Assembly: GCA_937901185.1 (NCBI GenBank)
Contig: CALCHR010000238.1
Location: 1 to 11,243, forward strand
Length of the DNA: 11,243 nt
Source of the DNA: an uncultured Bacteroidales bacterium
GTDB taxonomy: Bacteria > Bacteroidota > Bacteroidia > Bacteroidales > Bacteroidaceae
Reading direction: 5' to 3'
Shown: positions 5,955 to 11,243 of the stretch, in pieces
Layout: the number at the start of each line of letters is the position of its first letter
Position numbering within the stretch: position 1 is the stretch's first letter
Notes under the pieces: model-generated
Told to the model about the DNA's origin: nothing
The model's database searches: none
Seen by the model: only the letters and a program-made list of their open reading frames with translations
Position numbers and translations under genes: made by a program

Positions 5955-7463
5955 ATGACCTACAAGCAAGAAAAGATAAAGCCCTATGCCGAAGACTCCG
6001 CGAAGGGAGCACAGGTAGAAAAAATGTTTGATAGCATCGCCCATAGCTACGACCTGCTCAACCACCTGCTCTCCATGGGCATTGACAAGCGGTGGCGCAA
6101 AGCAGCTATCAACTCGCTACGCCCCTACAAGCCTCAGCACATCCTGGATGTGGCTACCGGAACCGGCGACTTTGCCCTGCTGGCGGCCCGCGAGTTGCAA
6201 CCTGAATCTTTATTGGGTGTAGACATCTCTGAAGGGATGCTTGCGGTAGGAGAAAAGAAAGTGGGCGAAGCCGGTCTTGAAAAAGTAATCAGCTTCGCTA
6301 AAGAAGACTGCCTCCACCTCTCTATGGCCGACAATTCTTTTGACGCCGTAATGGTGGCTTATGGTATAAGAAACTTTGAAGACCTCGACCGCGGCCTGAG
6401 CGAGATGTGCAGAGTGTTGCGTCCCGGAGGCCGACTTGTCATTGTGGAACTGACGGCTCCTACAAAGTTTCCGATGAAGCAACTCTTCTGGCTCTATTCG
6501 CATCTGCTGATGCCCGCCATCGGCCGATTGGTGTCGCGCGATAGTAGCGCCTACACCTATCTTCCCCAAACCATGGAGGCCTTTCCACAAGGCGAAATCA
6601 TGCAGGGCATTTTGCAAAAGGCTGGTTTTAGCGAAGTAGAATTCCGCCGCTTCACCTTCGGCCTCAGCACGCTCTATACGGCTACGAAACCAAGTCCGAC
6701 AGAGGATGCTGAAAAAAAAAAGTACGGACTGATAGGCCATCCGCTGGGGCATAGTTTCTCCGCCCAATTTTTCGGAGAAAAGTTTGAGCGCGAAGGCCTC
6801 AATGCCCAATACCAAAACTTTGACTTGGAGCACATTGAAGAGTTGCCCGGTTTGCTGGAACAACAACCCATGCTTTGTGGATTCAACGTCACCATCCCCT
6901 ATAAAGAAAGCGTGTTGCCACTACTAAACAAAGTAAGTCCCGCGGCAAACGAGATTGGTGCGGTAAACACCGTGAAAGTAGTATGCAACGCCCATGGAGA
7001 GAAACGACTGATTGGGCATAACACAGACATCGTGGGGTTCGTCGAATCTATAAAGCCGCTATTGAAACCCGAGCATAAGAAAGCCCTCGTTCTCGGTACG
7101 GGGGGCGCCTCTAAAGCCATCATGAAAGGCTTGCAACAATTGGGCATAGACGGAACATACGTTAGCAGGAAAGGCGGCGATGGGCGATTGAGCTACGAAG
7201 AACTGACGGCTGAGGTAATGGCTACACACACCATTATTATAAACTGCTCCCCCGTCGGGACATACCCCAACGTCCAGGAGTCTCCTCTTATCCCTTACGA
7301 GCTATTGACCGAAGCACATCTGCTTTACGACTTGGTGTACAACCCGAGCGAGACAGAGTTTCTTAAAAAGGGCACAGCACAAGGATGCATCACAAAGAAC
7401 GGACTGGAAATGCTCCACAAACAAGCCCTTGCTGCTTGGAACATCTGGAACGAGCCAGCGTAA
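5955..7463 (+). CDS. menG-aroE: Fused demethylmenaquinone methyltransferase (MenG/UbiE) and shikimate dehydrogenase (AroE)
   Basis: One 502-residue ORF carries two whole enzymes. Residues 1-246 are a class I SAM methyltransferase: UbiE signature SYDLLNHLLSMGIDKRW (31-47), SAM loop LDVATGTGDF (64-73), acidic GVD (88-90), and RVLRPGGRLVIVEL (153-166). It makes menaquinone from demethylmenaquinone. Residues 257-502 are a full AroE, which reduces 3-dehydroshikimate with NADPH: YGLIGHPLGHSFS (257-269), NVTIPYKES with catalytic Lys317, GAVNTV, HNTD with Asp358, NADP loop GTGGASKAI (381-389), and YNPSETEFL. The linker is about ten residues (SPTEDAEKKK), encoded across a run of ten A (6712-6721). Changing that run by one base in either direction ends MenG within 3-11 codons. 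With eleven A an ATG at 6706 would open AroE in frame. So this may be a true fusion, a slippage site, or a base-count error at two overlapping genes. Each domain assignment is firm; the fusion is less so. Confidence 0.9.
   Translation: MTYKQEKIKPYAEDSAKGAQVEKMFDSIAHSYDLLNHLLSMGIDKRWRKAAINSLRPYKPQHILDVATGTGDFALLAARELQPESLLGVDISEGMLAVGEKKVGEAGLEKVISFAKEDCLHLSMADNSFDAVMVAYGIRNFEDLDRGLSEMCRVLRPGGRLVIVELTAPTKFPMKQLFWLYSHLLMPAIGRLVSRDSSAYTYLPQTMEAFPQGEIMQGILQKAGFSEVEFRRFTFGLSTLYTATKPSPTEDAEKKKYGLIGHPLGHSFSAQFFGEKFEREGLNAQYQNFDLEHIEELPGLLEQQPMLCGFNVTIPYKESVLPLLNKVSPAANEIGAVNTVKVVCNAHGEKRLIGHNTDIVGFVESIKPLLKPEHKKALVLGTGGASKAIMKGLQQLGIDGTYVSRKGGDGRLSYEELTAEVMATHTIIINCSPVGTYPNVQESPLIPYELLTEAHLLYDLVYNPSETEFLKKGTAQGCITKNGLEMLHKQALAAWNIWNEPA
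6712..6721 (+). other. A10 homopolymer at the MenG/AroE junction
   Basis: Ten consecutive A follow the codon pair GAT GCT G. As read, the frame is GAA AAA AAA AAG TAC and joins the two domains. With nine A the frame gives AGT ACG GAC TGA and stops. With eleven A the upstream frame stops at a TAG 33 nt later, and ATG CTG (6706-6711) becomes a start in frame with AroE. Such runs are prone to polymerase slippage and to sequencing miscounts. Confidence 0.7.
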
Positions 7464-7500
7464 GCGAGCAAGGGCTTATGTCCTAATAGTGCGAAGGACA
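7423..7500. terminator. Two hairpins between convergent aroE and endonuclease genes
   Basis: An 11-bp perfect inverted repeat, AAGCCCTTGCT (7423-7433) and AGCAAGGGCTT (7467-7477), straddles the aroE stop with a 33-nt loop. A second, TGTCCT (7479-7484) with AGGACA (7495-7500), fills the rest of the 40-bp gap before the endonuclease stop. Neither is followed by a strong T-run on the + strand (GGCTTATTTT is weak); on the - strand the first is followed by TGTTTG. Together they probably stop transcription from both sides, but this is inferred from place and shape only. Confidence 0.4.
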
Positions 7501-7503
7501 GGC

Positions 7504-9216
7504 TTATTTTACAAATATTTTCTTACCTCCTACGATGTATATGCCTCGTGGGAGTTTTTTTAGTGCTTCTTGCCAAGAAGTTCCCACAAAAGCCACACGA
7601 CCTTCTATACTATAGACAAGGATATTTCCTCTATGTGCCGCCCCTTCTACATGCTCAATCCCAACCATTGTATCTTTTGCATAAATAGACACAGCTTGCT
7701 GCTTACTCTTGTAGCAGGCAAAACGCGGACTTGAGGCATTGTATTGAATAGAGCGATCGGAACGAGCCCTATTGGCTATGGTGGCTATACCATCTGAAGA
7801 TATTGAAATATTCCATTGTGCATCATTGGAATCTGAGGATGTAAGATTGTGGAGTTTATTATCGCTGGAAGTCAAGCCCAGATAACAAACTTCCACTCCG
7901 TCAAAGAAAGTCCAGGCACCATCTTTACCACCCAGAACAAGCGAGCGGGGCGACGTCGTTGTATTTACTTCCGTAGATACTGCGCCATCTGAAAGAATCA
8001 CTTCGGCATAATCTCTGTAATTGTTTTTTGACGCAGAAAGCGCCACTTCCTTACCTTCGCAAACTATCAGAAAATCCATCCCGGCTTTAAGATCTTGCTC
8101 ATTCTCCACAAGATAATACACATGTTCTCCTGTGATGGTAGTACCAGGAATTGTATACACCGCCGTAGCTGTTTCGCTACGTTGAGAGCCCAGCATCGTA
8201 TAGGCTTCAATAGTGGACGAGGCATTGACCACAACTTCCACGGGTGGAGCGGCCACTTGATAATCTCCGCCATTGACACAATAATATATATATGCGCCCT
8301 CTGTGTCTGAAGTAATAGTCACCACCGTGCCGCGCTCCACTTCTCCTGAGGGTAAGGAAAAGACGGGAACCGAGATGGTGGCATCTGGTATTTCCTCCTG
8401 TTCATAGTTATCAGGATCAAAGGCCACTGTCTTTTTTTGCCCCCATACATATTGCTCCAAACCAGGATAGTCCACGTAGGGATTGCGGTTATGTTGTATG
8501 GTATATACGGCATTGTTGCGGTCAATTTCTTTTTGACTCACGGGGTCTTCTTCTGCCCAGCGTAGCAACATCGTAAGAGCCCAGTCAGCATAAGCGGTAT
8601 AGCTATCGCCTGAAAGCATCGGGCTGTCCCAACCATCGATACTTTCTTCATAGCGGGTAGCCATATAGAAATAGATGCGGGCAAAATCGCCTTTGTATTC
8701 ATCGTTTGGTTCAAAGACCGTACCGGAATAACCGCTTACACTACATGGGCCAAGTTTACTCCAGCTTCCAGAAGAGGTCCATGTGGGATTTTTTGTTTCG
8801 CCAAAGGGATAATTACTACGCCTTCCATTCACATATCCATCTGTTGGCACTAAGTGAAAGAGGTCTGTATACATTGGCTTTGCATCGTCAAACCAACTTT
8901 TAGGGAAAGAGTGTTCTCGGTTATAAGAATCACCTTCCTTCTTATAGTTTTTCCCTTGCTCAACGCCAAAGGAATAGTTGGTAATAGAAGAATACATATC
9001 CCAAACCTTTCCATCCTCCCTCACATCTGTCTTTCTAAAGTCCGTCCACAAATCTGAATATGAGCGCACCGTATGGCCGCTGATAATGGAACAGAGTGCG
9101 GTCTTCAAAGACTTTCCGGACTTTCCAGAAGTCGTTGCATAATAGTTTGCCGGTATTTGAGAGAATAACAAAGTAACCCAGCAAAGCATTGACCAAAGTA
9201 AAATGAGTTTTTTCAT
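7504..9216 (-). CDS. Secreted endonuclease I family nuclease with C-terminal sorting-like domain
   Basis: Non-specific DNA/RNA nuclease of the endonuclease I (EndA/Vvn, beta-beta-alpha metal) family, predicted exported. From the ATG at 9216 the product has 570 residues; an ATG 48 nt further upstream is in frame but places MVKKYLFCTLKLNISA before a perfect signal peptide (MKKLILLWSMLCWVTLLFSQ), so 9216 is preferred. The nuclease domain spans about 25-260, with the active-site segment SYNREHSFPKSWF (Glu101, His102) and HLVPTDGYVNGRRSNYPFGE (121-140) holding the metal-site Asn region. Then comes a segment resembling the chitobiase/beta-hexosaminidase C-terminal-type Ig fold (about 280-350, ending in AVYTI), a beta-rich middle, and a tail with VYSIEGRVAF...LPRGIYIVGGKKIFVK, which resembles type IX secretion or Bacteroidetes C-terminal sorting domains. 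A nutritional or biofilm-DNA role is plausible, not shown. Monocistronic, convergent with menG-aroE. Confidence 0.9.
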   Translation of the reverse strand: MKKLILLWSMLCWVTLLFSQIPANYYATTSGKSGKSLKTALCSIISGHTVRSYSDLWTDFRKTDVREDGKVWDMYSSITNYSFGVEQGKNYKKEGDSYNREHSFPKSWFDDAKPMYTDLFHLVPTDGYVNGRRSNYPFGETKNPTWTSSGSWSKLGPCSVSGYSGTVFEPNDEYKGDFARIYFYMATRYEESIDGWDSPMLSGDSYTAYADWALTMLLRWAEEDPVSQKEIDRNNAVYTIQHNRNPYVDYPGLEQYVWGQKKTVAFDPDNYEQEEIPDATISVPVFSLPSGEVERGTVVTITSDTEGAYIYYCVNGGDYQVAAPPVEVVVNASSTIEAYTMLGSQRSETATAVYTIPGTTITGEHVYYLVENEQDLKAGMDFLIVCEGKEVALSASKNNYRDYAEVILSDGAVSTEVNTTTSPRSLVLGGKDGAWTFFDGVEVCYLGLTSSDNKLHNLTSSDSNDAQWNISISSDGIATIANRARSDRSIQYNASSPRFACYKSKQQAVSIYAKDTMVGIEHVEGAAHRGNILVYSIEGRVAFVGTSWQEALKKLPRGIYIVGGKKIFVK

Positions 9217-9350
9217 AGCTGAGATGTTTAATTTTAGAGTGCAAAATAAATATTTTTTTACCATAGAAAAAACTCTCTGGGGCTTAAAAGAAGAAGATGA
9301 TGGCTACATAAATTTCTTAAACAAAGAAGAATCTGCCCTATACAACATCA

Positions 9351-9358
9351 CAAAAGTA
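9351..9358 (-). promoter_or_regulatory. Possible -7 box for the endonuclease gene
   Basis: The complement of 9351-9358 is TACTTTTG, matching TAnnTTTG, 135 bp upstream of the start; no TTTG is found at the right distance. A nearer one-mismatch candidate, TTATTTTG (complement of 9242-9249), would give a very short leader. Neither is convincing. Confidence 0.25.
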
Positions 9359-9367
9359 GCATTGCAC

Positions 9368-9398
9368 TTTGACTATCGGCTTATTTATAGTATTTTTG
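9368..9398 (+). promoter_or_regulatory. Promoter of purM-prfA
   Basis: TTTG (9368-9371), 19 bp, then TATTTTTG (9391-9398): an exact match to the Bacteroidetes consensus. Predicted start near 9405, leaving a leader of about 98 nt before purM. Confidence 0.8.
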
Positions 9399-9409
9399 CA
9401 CTTGGAAAT

Positions 9410-9441
9410 ACCTTGCACATATAATATACTTATGGCAAGGT
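9410..9441 (+). promoter_or_regulatory. Hairpin at the 5' end of the purM leader
   Basis: ACCTTGC (9410-9416) pairs with GCAAGGT (9435-9441). After one bulged A, CAT (9418-9420) pairs with ATG (9432-9434), leaving an 11-nt AT-rich loop. It lies about 5 nt after the predicted transcription start and is not followed by a T-run, so it is not a terminator. It may stabilise the mRNA, or as DNA be an operator. It does not resemble a purine riboswitch. Confidence 0.45.
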
Positions 9442-9502
9442 TCCACATCATAGGTTTCATATTCAAACTCAGTATTTATTTACTTCCAATATAATCTACC
9501 AC

Positions 9503-10672
9503 ATGGATTCTAAACAACGCTACATGATGCGCGGCGTTAGCGCAATGAAAGAGGATGTACACAACGCTATCAAGAATATCGACAAAGGCATCTTCCCACA
9601 AGCCTTTTGCAAAATCATTCCTGATATTTTAGGTGGCGACCCCGAGTACTGCAACATTATGCATGCAGACGGAGCTGGTACGAAATCAAGTTTGGCATAT
9701 ATGTACTGGAAAGAAACTGGCGACTTGTCTGTGTGGAAAGGTATTGCACAGGATGCGCTGATTATGAATACAGACGACCTACTTTGCGTAGGAGCTGTAG
9801 ACAATATTCTTGTATCCAGCACCATTGGTCGTAACAAAATGTTGATCCCTGGCGAAGTTATCTCTGCTATCATCAACGGCACAGACGAATTGCTACAACA
9901 GATGCGAGAAATGGGAATCGGCATCTATGCTACCGGTGGCGAAACGGCCGACGTGGGCGACCTTGTGCGCACCATCATCGTCGACAGCACAGTAACCTGC
10001 CGCATGAAGCGCAGCGACGTCATCGACAACGCAAACATCGCAGGCGGCGATGTGATTGTGGGTCTTGCATCATACGGACAGGCGACATACGAAAAAGAGT
10101 ACAACGGCGGCATGGGCAGCAACGGCCTCACATCGGCACGTCACGACGTCTTCAGCAAGTACCTTGCCGAGAAGTACCCCGAGAGCTATGACAAGGGTGT
10201 TCCAGCAGAGCTCATCTATTCGGGCGGCCTTAAGTTGACCGACGAAGTGGAAGGCTCACCGCTCGATGCCGGCAAGCTTGTACTCTCACCAACCCGCACA
10301 TACGCACCTATCGTAAAGAAGATTCTCGACGCGTTGCGCCCCGAGATTCACGGAATGGTACACTGCTCGGGCGGTGCACAGACAAAGGTCATGCACTTTG
10401 TTGAGAACAAGAGGGTAATCAAGGACAACCTCTTCCCCATCCCACCGCTCTTCAAGGCCATCAAGGAGCAGAGCGGAACAGACTGGGCCGAGATGTACAA
10501 GGTATTCAACATGGGTCACCGTCTGGAGGTCTATGTAAAGCCCGAACACGCCGAGGAAATCATTGCCATCAGCAAGAGCTTTGGTGTCGATGCACAGATT
10601 ATCGGCCGCGTGGAGGAGTGCGACCACAACGAGTTGATAATTGAAAGCCCTTACGGGACATTCAAATACTAA
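9503..10672 (+). CDS. purM: Phosphoribosylformylglycinamidine cyclo-ligase (AIR synthase)
   Basis: ATP-dependent ring closure of FGAM to aminoimidazole ribonucleotide in purine synthesis; cytoplasmic. The 389 residues are longer than E. coli PurM (about 345) but, from memory, normal for the Bacteroidetes form. Family motifs in order: HADGAGTKSSL (54-64, the DGVGTK equivalent), MNTDDLLCVGA (88-98), GGETADVGDLVRT (145-157), GMGSNGLTSAR (203-213), GMVHCSGGAQTKV (284-296) and FNMGHRLEVYV (335-345). Expressed from its own promoter with a ~98-nt leader. Lysine codons change sharply inside the gene: 8 AAA to 1 AAG up to residue 112, then 2 AAA to 16 AAG from residue 169 on. The protein is intact across the change. 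prfA follows 93 bp downstream with no clear promoter, so the two are likely co-transcribed. Confidence 0.93.
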   Translation: MDSKQRYMMRGVSAMKEDVHNAIKNIDKGIFPQAFCKIIPDILGGDPEYCNIMHADGAGTKSSLAYMYWKETGDLSVWKGIAQDALIMNTDDLLCVGAVDNILVSSTIGRNKMLIPGEVISAIINGTDELLQQMREMGIGIYATGGETADVGDLVRTIIVDSTVTCRMKRSDVIDNANIAGGDVIVGLASYGQATYEKEYNGGMGSNGLTSARHDVFSKYLAEKYPESYDKGVPAELIYSGGLKLTDEVEGSPLDAGKLVLSPTRTYAPIVKKILDALRPEIHGMVHCSGGAQTKVMHFVENKRVIKDNLFPIPPLFKAIKEQSGTDWAEMYKVFNMGHRLEVYVKPEHAEEIIAISKSFGVDAQIIGRVEECDHNELIIESPYGTFKY

Positions 10673-10676
10673 TATA

Positions 10677-10726
10677 AATGTGCCTTGCAGCAATGCGGGG
10701 CACACATTATGAGAAACCACCGGTTT
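10677..10726 (+). other. Small hairpins in the purM-prfA gap
   Basis: AATGTG(CC) (10677-10684) can pair with (GG)CACATT within 10699-10708 with a two-base bulge; AAACC-ACC-GGTTT (10714-10726) is a second short dyad. No T-run follows either, so they are not good terminators. They may be processing or stability elements of a purM-prfA transcript, or chance. Confidence 0.3.
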
Positions 10727-10765
10727 GCATAAAGGACAAACAGTGGTAATACAGGACAGAATACA

Positions 10766-11243
10766 ATGGAAAACAATTCACTGCTGGGCAAACTGAATGA
10801 CCTTGAGGCAAGGTTCCAGGAGGTATCGACACTCATCACCGACCCTTCTGTCGTTGCCGACATGAAGCGTTACGTGAGGCTCAACAAGGAATATCGCGAA
10901 CTGGAGCAGATTCTCGATGCGCGCAAGCGCTACATAAACCTGCTCACCACCCTTGCCGAGGCAAAGGACCTGCTTGCCAACGAGAGCGACCCTGAGTTGC
11001 GCGAGATGGCACGCGAGGAGATTGACACTTGCGAGAAGGAGATTCCGGCCACCGAGGAGGAGATAAAGCTGTTGCTCATCCCCGCCGACCCACAGGATGA
11101 CAAGAATGCCATTCTTGAGATACGTGGCGGAACAGGCGGCGACGAGGCGGCCATCTTTGCAGGCGACCTCTTCCGTATGTATACCAAGTACTGCGAGAGC
11201 AAGGGCTGGAGACTCGAGGTTTCAAGTTGTAGCGAAGGAACAT
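10766..11243 (+). CDS. prfA: Peptide chain release factor 1, N-terminal part (cut by window end)
   Basis: Release factor that reads UAA and UAG and triggers peptide release on the ribosome. The first 159 codons are present, starting MENNSLLGKLNDLEARFQEV; the gene runs off the right edge without a stop. The visible part is the helical N-terminal domain (about 1-100, with the KRYVRLNKEYRELEQI segment) and the start of the core with LEIRGGTGGDEAAIFAGDL (about 117-135), which is the conserved segment shared by RF1/RF2. The GGQ loop and the PxT codon-recognition motif lie outside the window. RF1 rather than RF2 is inferred from the absence of the RF2 frameshift region and from the N-terminal pattern. 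Lysine codons are AAG in 9 of 10 cases, as in the second part of purM. Confidence 0.92.
   Translation, partial: MENNSLLGKLNDLEARFQEVSTLITDPSVVADMKRYVRLNKEYRELEQILDARKRYINLLTTLAEAKDLLANESDPELREMAREEIDTCEKEIPATEEEIKLLLIPADPQDDKNAILEIRGGTGGDEAAIFAGDLFRMYTKYCESKGWRLEVSSCSEGT

Noticed and set aside
9217..9264. Longer start for the endonuclease gene at 9264.
   Set aside because: It would put 16 residues before a clean Lys-Lys signal peptide, and overlaps the AT-rich promoter region.
9203..9424. 73-codon ORF on the + strand between the endonuclease gene and purM.
   Set aside because: It begins inside the signal peptide of the endonuclease on the other strand, contains the purM promoter, and resembles nothing known.
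10286..10720. 144-codon ORF antisense to purM.
   Set aside because: It is the shadow of the strongly biased codons in the second part of purM and has no family features.

Overview
The window reads as ordinary chromosomal DNA of a member of the order Bacteroidales (Bacteroides/Phocaeicola/Prevotella-like). Several things point there: promoters of the Bacteroidetes type (TTTG, 19-20 bp, TAnnTTTG) in front of at least three transcription units, few obvious Shine-Dalgarno sites, a Bacteroidetes-type 389-residue PurM, menaquinone rather than ubiquinone biosynthesis, and a secreted endonuclease with a tail resembling a type IX secretion sorting domain. Eight protein genes are visible; the last is cut by the window end. 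No tRNA, rRNA, CRISPR, IS element or prophage was found.

Left block (1-4644, all + strand): 21-bp tandem repeats at the edge, a good promoter, then tsaC-like threonylcarbamoyl-AMP synthase, a ClC chloride channel/transporter with two CBS domains, fmt (methionyl-tRNA formyltransferase) and a membrane acyltransferase of family 3. Two of the four serve translation (tRNA t6A modification and initiator tRNA formylation). A 300-bp convergent spacer follows, with a second set of 21-bp repeats and a strong bidirectional terminator.

Middle block: pyrF (- strand) and a menG-aroE gene (+ strand) diverge from a 173-bp region carrying a promoter for each. The menG-aroE ORF is an apparent fusion of demethylmenaquinone methyltransferase with shikimate dehydrogenase. 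Both act on the chorismate-to-menaquinone axis, and the join sits on a run of ten A residues. The fusion ORF converges on a secreted endonuclease I gene (- strand).

Right block (9265-11243, + strand): a good promoter and a leader with a hairpin, then purM (AIR synthase) and the first 159 codons of prfA (release factor 1). Lysine codon choice flips abruptly inside purM, from almost all AAA to almost all AAG, and stays that way through prfA. This suggests homologous recombination or an assembly join in a conserved stretch.

I see no clearly new defence or mobile system. The most interesting signals are the A10 fusion junction, the mid-purM composition break, and the two inverted 21-bp repeat arrays flanking the left block.
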